DNA of 64,000 nt from Niallia taxi (GTDB taxonomy: Bacteria; Bacillota; Bacilli; Bacillales; Cytobacillaceae), in contig NZ_RZTZ01000001.1 in the NCBI RefSeq assembly GCF_004005475.1, positions 434,001-498,000 of the forward strand. The letters are read 5' to 3'. Shown here piece after piece: positions 8,887 to 17,512 of the stretch (positions within the stretch are counted from its first letter, which is position 1; each line of letters opens with the position of its first letter). A program made the position numbers and the translations under genes. The notes under the pieces are model-generated. The model made no database searches, was not told the origin of the DNA, and saw only the letters and a list, made by a program, of their open reading frames with translations.

Positions 8887-9180
8887 TTATATTTCAATAT
8901 CTACTACTATACTGTCCACTCTGCCGACTTCACGAATATATGCTGCAACGGCTTGATGTTCAGGATTTGGACCATATAATGAAAGTGCCTCTCTGTCTTC
9001 AAAACGGACCTTCAAGACAACCTGATAGTCTGTATTGCTTTGGGCAAAGTTCAACCCTGCCTGCAGGTCAACAACTCCCATTATTTTATTTCTTAAAGCG
9101 CGAAATCTTTTAATTACTTCCTGCAGTTGTTCCTCTGTTGTAGTTTCACTAAATTTGACAAGGACGATATGATCTATCAT
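8887..9180 (-). CDS. Dabb (stress-responsive A/B barrel) domain protein
   Basis: A 97-residue ferredoxin-like dimeric alpha-beta barrel protein. It begins MIDHIVLVKFSETTTEEQ, continues with the KIMGVVDLQAGLNFAQ segment and ends with VGRVDSIVVDIE, the standard Dabb layout. The ATG at 9180 has AGAGGT eight bases upstream; a longer frame to 9219 adds 13 residues outside the domain. Members of this family include small enzymes and stress proteins of unknown activity; nothing in the sequence selects one. The gene is monocistronic. Confidence 0.82.
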   Translation of the reverse strand: MIDHIVLVKFSETTTEEQLQEVIKRFRALRNKIMGVVDLQAGLNFAQSNTDYQVVLKVRFEDREALSLYGPNPEHQAVAAYIREVGRVDSIVVDIEI

Positions 9181-9280
9181 GCACGAACCTCTTTCTGACT
9201 TACTATTTATCGTACTCATTTTAGCTGAATTTTATTAAACCAGCAAATTTTTCTGGTTTTTTCTTTAAAGTTATGTAAAA

Positions 9281-9304
9281 GGACTTATTTTTTCTAAGTC
9301 CTTG
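9281..9304. repeat. Inverted repeat upstream of the amino-acid permease
   Basis: AAGGACTTA and TAAGTCCTT flank a six-base AT loop, about 125 bases before the permease start. It may be a leader hairpin or a weak terminator; no T-box or other riboswitch core could be recognised around it. Confidence 0.45.
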
Positions 9305-9429
9305 GTAGGAATAACATACCGGCATCTGTATTTTAATGGAAGCCTGCACTTTAAATATTTACATAAAACTTACGCATACTATTTTTAAACAAAAAAACGA
9401 ATTCATTTTTCATAAAAGAAGGAGTTACT

Positions 9430-10788
9430 ATGAGCAGCCAAGATAACAACAATCAGAAGAGTTCAAAAAAACAAGGTAAAATGAAGTGGTGGGAATTATC
9501 ACTAGTCGGTGTTGGCTGTACTATCGGCACCGGATACTTTGTAGGTTCCAGCCTCGGGGTCATTGAAACAGGGCCAGCCATTGTACTATCTTTCATGATA
9601 GCTGCAATCGGTACATATATTGTTTTTAATTTATTGGCCAAAATGACCGCAGAGGATCCACAGGAAGGCTCCTTTTGCTACTATGCCAATAAAGCCTTTG
9701 GTTCATGGGCCGGCTTTAGCTGTGGTTGGAATTATTGGGGTTCCAATATTCTCATTATGGGCAGTCAGCTTACTGCCCTCTCACTCCTTTCCCAGTTTTG
9801 GTTTCCAAACGTACCACTTTGGGTCTTTGCTTGTATTTATGCTGTCTTATCCATCTTTGTAGTCTTTTTAGGAACGGACGGTTTTGATAAGGTTGAAAAT
9901 TATTTAGCTGTCATTAAAACCGCAGCGATAATCATGTTTATTATTTTGGGAGTTGCAGCACTATTTGGCTGGATACATGGTGGCGATCACCCCATGCAAA
10001 CTCCTAAGTCCTTTGATGCATTTTTCCCGAAAGGGTTTCAAGGATTTTGGACTTCCCTCATTTATGCATTTTACGCATATGGAGGAATCGAAGTTATCGG
10101 CTTAATGGCAATGCAACTAAAAGATAAAAAAGATGCACCAAAAGCAGGCACGAATATGCTTATCATTTTGCTGATTATTTATTGTCTTTCCTTAGCTATA
10201 GCTGTTTTACTAGTTCCATTAGATAAATTTAATGAAAAAGAGAGCCCTTTTGTAACAGCACTTGCTGGATATCCACTCAGCTTTTTTCCCCATGTATTTA
10301 ACGGAGCTATCATTATTGCAGGATTTTCAACAATGACTGCATCCTTATTTGGGGTGACTAACTTGCTTGTTACGTTAGCGAAGAGTAAAGATGCACCTGC
10401 TATTTTTGAGAAGAAGCTAAAAAAATTCCATCAGCTACCACTTCCGTCATTGATATTGGGAGCGGTTGGACTGTTTGCTTCTGTTTTGGCAGCATTGCTT
10501 TTGCCAGGAAAAATATTCGAGTATATTACGACAGCGGCAGGAATTCTGCTGTTGTACAACTGGGCATTTATCCTTTTCTCCTCATTTAAGGTACTGAAGC
10601 CGTCTGGCTGGGATAAAACAAAAGCAATTATCGGTATTGCTCTTATCGTTGCTGCTGTCAGCGGGACAGTGATGGAAAAGGGAATCAGAATAGGCTTTTT
10701 TGTCAGCCTTGCTTGTGTCGCACTTATTGGAGTCGCTACCTTTATTATGCACTTAAGGCAAAAAAAATCCGAACCAGAAAGTGCTTAG
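9430..10788 (+). CDS. Amino acid permease (APC superfamily)
   Basis: A 452-residue membrane protein with about twelve hydrophobic segments. The first has the APC substrate-binding signature VGCTIGTGYFVGSS (residues ~28-41), and the GGIEVIGLMAMQ segment near residue 218 corresponds to the conserved helix 6. The N-terminal 20 residues are polar and the C-terminus is cytoplasmic. AAGGAG lies before the ATG. The substrate is not decidable; it resembles Bacillus permeases of the YbeC/YdgF kind. It is monocistronic with a strong terminator behind it. Confidence 0.85.
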   Translation: MSSQDNNNQKSSKKQGKMKWWELSLVGVGCTIGTGYFVGSSLGVIETGPAIVLSFMIAAIGTYIVFNLLAKMTAEDPQEGSFCYYANKAFGSWAGFSCGWNYWGSNILIMGSQLTALSLLSQFWFPNVPLWVFACIYAVLSIFVVFLGTDGFDKVENYLAVIKTAAIIMFIILGVAALFGWIHGGDHPMQTPKSFDAFFPKGFQGFWTSLIYAFYAYGGIEVIGLMAMQLKDKKDAPKAGTNMLIILLIIYCLSLAIAVLLVPLDKFNEKESPFVTALAGYPLSFFPHVFNGAIIIAGFSTMTASLFGVTNLLVTLAKSKDAPAIFEKKLKKFHQLPLPSLILGAVGLFASVLAALLLPGKIFEYITTAAGILLLYNWAFILFSSFKVLKPSGWDKTKAIIGIALIVAAVSGTVMEKGIRIGFFVSLACVALIGVATFIMHLRQKKSEPESA

Positions 10789-10825
10789 CATAATGTTTTA
10801 TCTGGAATGAATAGACCTAATATAA

Positions 10826-10873
10826 AATAAGCCAAGCTATTATGGGAAAATACACATAATGGCTTGGCTTATT
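10826..10873. terminator. Bidirectional terminator after the permease
   Basis: Long stem AATAAGCCAAGC/GCTTGGCTTATT extended by ATTATG/CATAAT, with A/T flanks on both sides; also ends the small minus-strand gene. Confidence 0.8.
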
Positions 10874-10897
10874 ATCATGTAAAATCTAATTTTTCTT

Positions 10898-11032
10898 TTA
10901 CCCTGACTTACGTTTCTTCTTTTGCAGTCCTGCCTTAATTTGTTTTTCTTCCGCCTCATTAATAATTCCGAGTGTTTTGCAAATATAAGAATACGCAATT
11001 ATTTTCTGGTCAACTCGTCTGCCTTGATTCAC
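10898..11032 (-). CDS. Small basic hypothetical protein
   Basis: A possible 44-residue cytoplasmic protein, lysine-rich at the C-terminus (LQKKKRKSG). The best start is GTG at 11032 with GGGAG eight bases upstream; an open frame continues to 11092 but without a better ribosome binding site. The middle, QKIIAYSYICKTLGIINEAEEKQIK, looks like a short helical segment. I do not recognise a family. It sits alone between two terminators, which supports it as a transcription unit. Confidence 0.5.
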   Translation of the reverse strand: MNQGRRVDQKIIAYSYICKTLGIINEAEEKQIKAGLQKKKRKSG

Positions 11033-11090
11033 ATAAACCACTCCCTTTTTATTATTAATATGCATCAAGTAAAAAAAGTTTCCTTCACGC

Positions 11091-11123
11091 AAAAAAACTA
11101 GTCATTTGCATAAAAATGACTAG
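11091..11123 (-). terminator. Terminator of the epimerase-like gene
   Basis: CTAGTCATTT/AAATGACTAG arms, followed on the minus strand by seven Ts, 12 bases after the stop. Confidence 0.85.
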
Positions 11124-11134
11124 CAGCTTTATTA

Positions 11135-12019
11135 CTATTTTGATGGATTTTTAACTAAATATTCAATTAGGCTTGGCAGCCATTCATGGAGATTGGAAAA
11201 GTGAAAACCTAAGTTTTTTGCTTTGTCATTGCTCATTGCCCAAAAAGACTCAATTCCATAAGGTGACGCATTTTCATTGTTCTTCTCTATTGCCAATTGT
11301 GCTGATTTCCCTGCACTTTTTTCAATAAGCACAAGCAGTTCTGATAATGTAATAATGCCGTCAGCACATGCATTAACAGGACCTTCTATTCCTTTAACAC
11401 CAGCCCAAGCAATAAACTGTCCTGCTTCTTTTTCGTCAATAAACCCCATGGCTGCATCAGGGTTCGGAAGATATATTTCTTGTTCGCTTGTGACTTTGTC
11501 TGTATGAAACTTAAGCCTTTGCGTATAGTCATTAACCCCTACGACAATCGGTATTCTTACTGCTACTGTTTGAAAAGCTGCCTTTTGAAAGAATACAGCT
11601 TCTGCCTGTCTTTTTCCTTCTTTATATGTAACCTCCTTCGTTGGTTTTACCTCAATTGGATATATATATGGATTAAAATCCTCTTCTTTCAAAAGCTCGG
11701 ATGACGAATCATATACAGACAAGGTGGATGTTAAGATATATTTATCCGTTTTGTCGTTGAATACCTCAATCGCATCCAAGGCATCTTGAGCAGAATAACA
11801 GATTTGATCATAGATGGCATCCCATTTTGTGTCTTGGAACGCTTCTTTAAAGTTAGCTAAATCTGAGCGGTCAAAGGCAATTCGCTTAACTCTGTCGCCA
11901 AAGGAATCGGCCATTTTCCCTCTTGTTGCTACTGTCACTTCCATGCCACGTTCTAATAATGTCTCCACAAGATGTACTCCAAAAAACCTCGTTCCGCCAA
12001 TAACAAGTGCATTTTTCAA
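11135..12019 (-). CDS. NAD-dependent epimerase/dehydratase family protein
   Basis: Extended short-chain dehydrogenase of 294 residues. The Rossmann motif is GGTRFFGVHLVETLL (residues 8-22), a variant of GxxGxxG seen in the branch related to RNA-binding CSP41/isoflavone-reductase-like proteins, and DQICYSAQDAL follows near residue 70. A classical YxxxK active site is not evident (TYKEGKRQAE near residue 135 could serve). The reaction is therefore unclear, and a nucleotide-sugar epimerase call would be too specific. Start ATG with GGGGAGG upstream; own terminator. Confidence 0.8.
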   Translation of the reverse strand: MKNALVIGGTRFFGVHLVETLLERGMEVTVATRGKMADSFGDRVKRIAFDRSDLANFKEAFQDTKWDAIYDQICYSAQDALDAIEVFNDKTDKYILTSTLSVYDSSSELLKEEDFNPYIYPIEVKPTKEVTYKEGKRQAEAVFFQKAAFQTVAVRIPIVVGVNDYTQRLKFHTDKVTSEQEIYLPNPDAAMGFIDEKEAGQFIAWAGVKGIEGPVNACADGIITLSELLVLIEKSAGKSAQLAIEKNNENASPYGIESFWAMSNDKAKNLGFHFSNLHEWLPSLIEYLVKNPSK

Positions 12020-12146
12020 TAGCTTTTCCTCCCCTTTATTTCATGTATGTATTACTGTTATATAAATTCTCTATTTGTTTGGTGTATCCTTTTCTTTCGA
12101 TAAAAGTCCACTAGAATTTCGTTTATTGTAATGAAGCCGAAAAACA

Positions 12147-12195
12147 AAAAAACTCGAACTATTAATCGACAAACGATAAAATAGTCCGAGTTTGA
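12147..12195 (-). terminator. Terminator of namA
   Basis: Interrupted stem AACTCG-A-ACTATT / AATAGT-C-CGAGTT, followed on the minus strand by a T run. Confidence 0.75.
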
Positions 12196-12232
12196 AACAA
12201 AGTTACATTATATTCCAATACCTTTTTCTACA

Positions 12233-13261
12233 TTACTTGGGAAATCCTGTTGCATATTGTTGTGGAACTGTTGTTTCTTTTCTTAGTTGTGCTGCTGCTT
12301 CTAATGCCCAGTATGGGTTTCTTAGCATGCCTCTTCCAACTGCAACAAGATCTGCGTCTTCGTTGCCGACAACGGAATTAGCAAGTGCTGCATCATCCAG
12401 TCTGCCTACTGCGATAACTGGAATATTAAATGCTTGTTTATACGCTCTCGCAAACGGTACTTGGTAGGCATTATGTGTACCAGGTCTTCCTGCAGCTGCA
12501 ATTGGCCCTTCTCCTCCTGCACTAATATGGAAAATATCCACACCTGCATCCACGTAAGCTTTAGAGAACTCAATGCTTTCTTCTACTTCGTAGCCGCCCT
12601 CTACATATTCCTTTGCAGAAATACGCAAAATTAGCGGCATATCTTCAGGCATTACGCTTTTTGCTGCTTTAATGACTTCTACGCCAAATTTTGTACGATC
12701 CTGACCATATTCGTCTTCTCGTTTATTTGTCAGCTTTGATTGGAATTGATGAATTAAGTATCCATGAGCACCGTGAAGCTCAATCGTATCTACGCCTGCC
12801 TTTACAGCTCGTTCAACTGCTGCCCGGAATTTCTCTACCATCGTGCTAACTTCCTCTGTTGATAAAGCTCTTGGTGTTTTAGAGTTTTCGTCAAATGGAA
12901 TAGCCGATGGAGCAACTGGAACTTCCGCGTCTTCTGCTTTGCGGCCTGCATGGGCGATTTGAATACCAACTTTTGCTCCATGCTGATGACATGCATCTAC
13001 AATGCGTGCAAGTGGCGCAATTTGCTCATCTGACCATAGGCCTAAATCATTATCTGTTATTCTGCCATCTGGTTCTACATCAGTCATTTCAATGATGATT
13101 AAGCTGGCACCACCGATAGCACGGCTTACATAATGAACATAATGCCAATCAGTCGCAATCCCATCCTTTTTCGTAACAGAATATTGACACATTGGGGGCA
13201 TAACAACCCTGTTCTTTAACTCGAGGCTCTTGTAAGAATATGGTGAAAATAAATGATCCAT
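12233..13261 (-). CDS. namA: NADPH dehydrogenase NamA (old yellow enzyme family, YqjM)
   Basis: FMN-dependent ene-reductase that reduces activated C=C bonds and is linked to oxidative or electrophile stress. The ATG at 13261 (AAGGA eight bases upstream) gives 342 residues, near the 338 of YqjM. The thermophilic-like OYE signature MPPMCQYS supplies the FMN-tuning Cys25 and Tyr27, and IELHGAHGYLIHQF near residue 162 the substrate-binding histidines. The phosphate-binding VAVGRGMLRNPYW is near the end. Monocistronic; no adjacent MarR-type redox regulator on this strand. Confidence 0.92.
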   Translation of the reverse strand: MDHLFSPYSYKSLELKNRVVMPPMCQYSVTKKDGIATDWHYVHYVSRAIGGASLIIIEMTDVEPDGRITDNDLGLWSDEQIAPLARIVDACHQHGAKVGIQIAHAGRKAEDAEVPVAPSAIPFDENSKTPRALSTEEVSTMVEKFRAAVERAVKAGVDTIELHGAHGYLIHQFQSKLTNKREDEYGQDRTKFGVEVIKAAKSVMPEDMPLILRISAKEYVEGGYEVEESIEFSKAYVDAGVDIFHISAGGEGPIAAAGRPGTHNAYQVPFARAYKQAFNIPVIAVGRLDDAALANSVVGNEDADLVAVGRGMLRNPYWALEAAAQLRKETTVPQQYATGFPK

Positions 13262-13421
13262 TGTAAAATTCCTTCTTTCTTTTTTGAAATGCATGCTCAT
13301 GCATATAAATTATCATTCCTACAATGTATGGTCAAATAATTCAACTTAGCAAATATGAAATAGGTTATTCAGACAAATTTTAAACACAATACTGAGTTAA
13401 TGCACCATCAAGCCTTCCCGA

Positions 13422-13871
13422 CTATTCCACTTTAATGGCAAAGGCATAATAGGCATCACCAAGTGACGTATCTTTTTCCTTTTCGTCCATCCACCAACAA
13501 CTGTAAGCATAATAATAAATGCCTTTGTCTGCAGGTGCCTTTATTTCATTATTCGTAATAGGAACTACTAATTGCTTATTATTGTGTTCAACTTGAGCTA
13601 AACTTACTACAGAGGGCTTTAACTCCAGCTTGAATTGGATAGGCTCATTAGGTTTGACACTAATTGGCGGTTCATTCTCAAGGAGGTCCAGCACTCCCGA
13701 TACATCTGAGCAAATCCCATTCTTCCAGCAATAGCTTCCCAGCTTTGTTTCATGCTGGACTCCATCCATAACTATATAGAATGGTGGTGGTTTATCTCCA
13801 ACAAGCAGATTGGAACAGCCAGTCAGCAATAAAAAGAAAGAAAGAAGCAGTAATCTACTGTACCTTAACAC
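13422..13871 (-). CDS. Hypothetical lipoprotein
   Basis: Small secreted lipoprotein of unknown function. A hydrophobic N-terminal helix (LLLLSFFLLLTGC) ends in a lipobox LTGC, so the mature protein begins at that cysteine and is tethered to the outer face of the membrane. The mature part has a CWKNGICSD motif that may form a disulfide and a C-terminal YSCWWMDEKEKD segment. A GTG at 13871 with GGGGG eight bases upstream is the best start; ATG at 13886 lacks a ribosome binding site. No family recognised. Confidence 0.7.
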   Translation of the reverse strand: MLRYSRLLLLSFFLLLTGCSNLLVGDKPPPFYIVMDGVQHETKLGSYCWKNGICSDVSGVLDLLENEPPISVKPNEPIQFKLELKPSVVSLAQVEHNNKQLVVPITNNEIKAPADKGIYYYAYSCWWMDEKEKDTSLGDAYYAFAIKVE

Positions 13872-13948
13872 TCTACAAACCCCCATTCATGTCATTACCT
13901 TAACTATTTGGCGAAATCCCCCTTGAAAAAGTTACATAATTTTGGAAA

Positions 13949-13989
13949 TAAAAAAATAAGAGCTGACATGGAGTGCGTCAGCTCTTATT
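13949..13989 (-). terminator. Terminator overlapping the MarR stop codon
   Basis: 13-bp arms AATAAGAGCTGAC/GTCAGCTCTTATT with a nine-base loop and a T run on the minus strand. Confidence 0.85.
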
Positions 13990-14428
13990 CTTTTCCAAAC
14001 ATCATTTGCAAAATGTTGAGTAGGTCATTATTTGTTTCTTTCTGTTCCAGAAGGTCTGCGAGCGTCGTCGAAAAGGTTTCGTTTGATAGCTTCAGCTTCT
14101 CTTCCCCGTACCCTGTCAAAGAAGTATAAATACCTCTTCGGTCATCTGTGCAAATATGCCTTTTCAGTACACCACAGTTCTTCGCCTCAAGCCTTGTCAC
14201 AAGCCTTGATAATGCACTTTGACTCAAACCCACCATTTCCTGCAGCTGCTGAAGCCGCAGCTTTTTCTCAGGAGCTTTAGACAAAAATAGTAGCACATAA
14301 AACTCTCTTAACGAAAGCTGATGTCGATTCTGCAGAACATGCTCTAACTCATTGGCAATCCTCGCCTGCAAGCCCGATAAAGACAGCCAGCTCTCGATAT
14401 ACGGATCTGCCGGTTTTTCATTCATCAT
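13985..14428 (-). CDS. MarR family transcriptional regulator
   Basis: A 147-residue winged-helix regulator. The recognition region LRLQQLQEMVGLSQSALSRLVTRLEAKNCG (given in parts: LQEMVGLSQSALSRLV at ~67-82) is followed by the wing with CTDDRRGIYTSLTGYG. The long N-terminal and C-terminal helices form the dimer interface. It stands alone; the neighbouring lipoprotein and gdh genes are on the same strand but separated by terminators or gaps, so its target cannot be assigned. Start ATG has a weak AGGTGGAGAT-type ribosome binding site. Confidence 0.85.
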   Translation of the reverse strand: MMNEKPADPYIESWLSLSGLQARIANELEHVLQNRHQLSLREFYVLLFLSKAPEKKLRLQQLQEMVGLSQSALSRLVTRLEAKNCGVLKRHICTDDRRGIYTSLTGYGEEKLKLSNETFSTTLADLLEQKETNNDLLNILQMMFGKE

Positions 14429-14546
14429 ATCTCCACCTATATCTTGATAAACCCGATTTCTTCCTATTGAATATTATCCTATTCTACCAACAAGAAGAAT
14501 TGTGAGTCAATCAGGAGAGGGTAAATATATGCTTAAGGATACGGTA

Positions 14547-15347
<801 letters not shown>

Positions 15348-16208
15348 TTATTTTTTGGCGATACCTAAACAGATTACTCCCGCTATAATAAGGATAATCC
15401 CAATTGCAACAAAGATGAGCTGGCGCTTCGTTTTCTTTTCTCCCAGCAAGAAGATACCGCCAAGTGTAGAAATTACAACACCTGTTTGGGATAATGAATA
15501 GCTTATTGCGACACCGACCTTCGGCTGAGAGATGAATAAAAACATATTACCTGCTGCCCAGAATAGGCCAGGCAGGATATTTTTTACTGCATATAAATTA
15601 AAGGGCTTGTGCTTATATGTAATAATCAGGCCACCAATAACCATACCGATTGACTGTGGAAACAAAGCTGACCAGCCATCAACAGAAAACAGTCTTGCGA
15701 TAACAACATAGCCAAGATATCCTAAAGTAGAAATCAATAACGTAACCGTTCCTTTTTTCAGCTTTGCTGATTCATCCTCACTTCTCTTCTGATCGTATGT
15801 TGTTAATACAATTCCGGCGAGAATACAAAGAATTGCAATAATGCCAAGGATTATTGTCGTAGCGGTTGTCCACTCATGAAATACAAGCACACCAAACAGT
15901 GTTGTGGACACAATCTGTAGACCAGTTGAAATCGGCATTGTCTTTGAGACACCGATATATTCAATTGACTTAAACTGATTGCTTTGTCCAACCGCCCAAA
16001 AGATACCAGAGCATATGCCGATAATTAAGATAAGCGGTGACAGCTCAGGCCTTGCAATTAAATAAACGACTAAAGAGAATAACAGCGCACCGATTGTTGT
16101 TCCTAAAGTTTGGCTGTATGCTCCACCACCTATTTTTACATTAAGTAACACAATGCTGCCCCAAAACAGAGCAGGAAGTATAGCTAAAAAAAACTCCACG
16201 GAAATCAT
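15348..16208 (-). CDS. glcU: Glucose uptake protein GlcU
   Basis: Membrane permease of the GRP/DMT group with about ten hydrophobic helices, paired with glucose dehydrogenase. Conserved pieces are ILPALFWGSIVLLNVKIGGG at the N-terminus, AVGQSNQFKSIEYIGVSKTMPIS in the middle (cited as one motif region near residue 75-97) and the repeated DMT-like second half. The ATG at 16208 has its AGG too close; a GTG at 16199 has GTAGG ten bases upstream and aligns with the usual start, so the true protein may be three residues shorter. No clear SigG promoter was recognised. Confidence 0.9.
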   Translation of the reverse strand: MISVEFFLAILPALFWGSIVLLNVKIGGGAYSQTLGTTIGALLFSLVVYLIARPELSPLILIIGICSGIFWAVGQSNQFKSIEYIGVSKTMPISTGLQIVSTTLFGVLVFHEWTTATTIILGIIAILCILAGIVLTTYDQKRSEDESAKLKKGTVTLLISTLGYLGYVVIARLFSVDGWSALFPQSIGMVIGGLIITYKHKPFNLYAVKNILPGLFWAAGNMFLFISQPKVGVAISYSLSQTGVVISTLGGIFLLGEKKTKRQLIFVAIGIILIIAGVICLGIAKK

Positions 16209-16303
16209 ACCTACTTTCTTGTTATATCGTATAAATTCCCCTAAATGGTCAAATCTAATCAGCCTATTTGCTGGAATTTTAGCAAACCAGCTATTTTGCA
16301 AAT

Positions 16304-16339
16304 AAAAAAGCCCAAAATCACAGTTTGCGGATTCCAGGC
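16304..16339 (-). terminator. Terminator between the TetR gene and glcU
   Basis: GCCTGGAATC pairs with GATTTTGGGC (three G-T pairs) and is followed by six Ts on the minus strand, just after the TetR stop. Confidence 0.65.
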
Positions 16340-16351
16340 CACTCCTTACAG

Positions 16352-17248
16352 CTATTCCATTTTTTTAAGCTTATCTTCTAATATACAAATCGCTTTATGG
16401 CACTCACTGTCACTAATGGAGGCTTTCAGTTCGCCAATCGCCATCTGTACTAAGTGCCTGCGGCGGTTTTCCGGCTCTACAAGCTCTTCTTCAACAAACT
16501 CGACTAATTCCTCGTATTTTTTTTGCTCTTCCACATTTTGCACACTGTTTTTTATCATCAACTTAAGCGACTCAATCACACAAGCTATATTCTTGCTGTC
16601 TGTATGCCTGTCATTTTCCGCACTGTCTGACAGCCACTTTAACAACAAATCCGGAGACAGCAGGCGCTCACCTTTTTTGGAAACGTCTTCGACCATGCCT
16701 ATAATTCTGTTCACACTATATTGAACAATCTTATGGACATCTGTATGGCGCTGCTTATCTAATGAATAAAAATAAATCAAATTGTGAAGATTTCCTGTCA
16801 GCATGACTGCACAATCAAGCAAATACGGCTTTTTATCAATACCACAAATATCCATCAAACGATTATACAGCCAATTAATTTCCTGAACACGTCTTCTATT
16901 CAAAAATTGCTTTAGCTCAGGATCATTTGTAAACAAAATTTCTTCAAATAAGGAAATAATCTTATACTGGTTATTTGTATTTATCAGTAATTCAATTTGC
17001 TGGATAAAAATAGCCGTTGACGTCTTATCCTGACCTAGCATTAGGTTCTTGCGCTTTTCGCCAAGCTCACTGTAAATTTCTTTAAAAATAGAAATTAGAA
17101 GTTCATTTTTACTTGAAAAATAATTGTAAAAGGTTCCTTTAGAAATCCCGCTGCTATCCAATATTTCTTGAATGGATGTTGCTTGGAACCCTTTTTCAAT
17201 AAACAGCTCATGGGCTTTATTCAACACATGCTTTTTCCGATTATTCAT
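16352..17248 (-). CDS. TetR family regulator of the adjacent exporter
   Basis: A 298-residue regulator, about 100 residues longer than most TetR proteins. The N-terminal helix-turn-helix includes ATSIQEILDSSGISKGTFYNYF (residues ~22-43, shown as motif) followed by SSKNELL. The long C-terminal ligand and dimer region contains many charged helices. AAGGTG lies before the ATG at 17248. It is divergent from a DHA2-type multidrug exporter whose promoter holds a perfect palindrome, so it most likely represses that exporter and perhaps itself. Confidence 0.85.
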   Translation of the reverse strand: MNNRKKHVLNKAHELFIEKGFQATSIQEILDSSGISKGTFYNYFSSKNELLISIFKEIYSELGEKRKNLMLGQDKTSTAIFIQQIELLINTNNQYKIISLFEEILFTNDPELKQFLNRRRVQEINWLYNRLMDICGIDKKPYLLDCAVMLTGNLHNLIYFYSLDKQRHTDVHKIVQYSVNRIIGMVEDVSKKGERLLSPDLLLKWLSDSAENDRHTDSKNIACVIESLKLMIKNSVQNVEEQKKYEELVEFVEEELVEPENRRRHLVQMAIGELKASISDSECHKAICILEDKLKKME

Positions 17249-17420
17249 CTTCATCACCTTAGGGAAATTATACTAACAGTTCAAAAAACATACTAACCCA
17301 TATAGCAATAAAATTCAAGAATCCAGCTAAGAAAACGTTACCATACCAACCTTCATCTATTTTATATAAAGGCAGAAAAATACTGATAATTTATTTTTTT
17401 AGTAAACCTAAACATTTTTA

Positions 17421-17449
17421 TTGCAAAATTTATACTGCCAGTATATTAT
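17421..17449 (+). promoter_or_regulatory. Exporter promoter with TetR-type operator
   Basis: TTGCAA (17421-17426) and TATTAT (17444-17449) are 17 bases apart. The spacer and -10 contain the palindrome TATACTG-C-CAGTATA (17431-17445). A related half site TATACT-AA-CAGT stands near 17267-17278, close to the regulator's own start. Confidence 0.75.
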
Positions 17450-17512
17450 TATTTAAGCCTATAACAATTGTATAAAAAATGAACTCGAAGTTCATAAGGA
17501 GGAAAACATTTC

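Noticed and set aside
9220-9429. T-box or other riboswitch before the amino-acid permease
   Set aside because: Only a short inverted repeat is present; no T-box sequence or conserved riboswitch core could be found.
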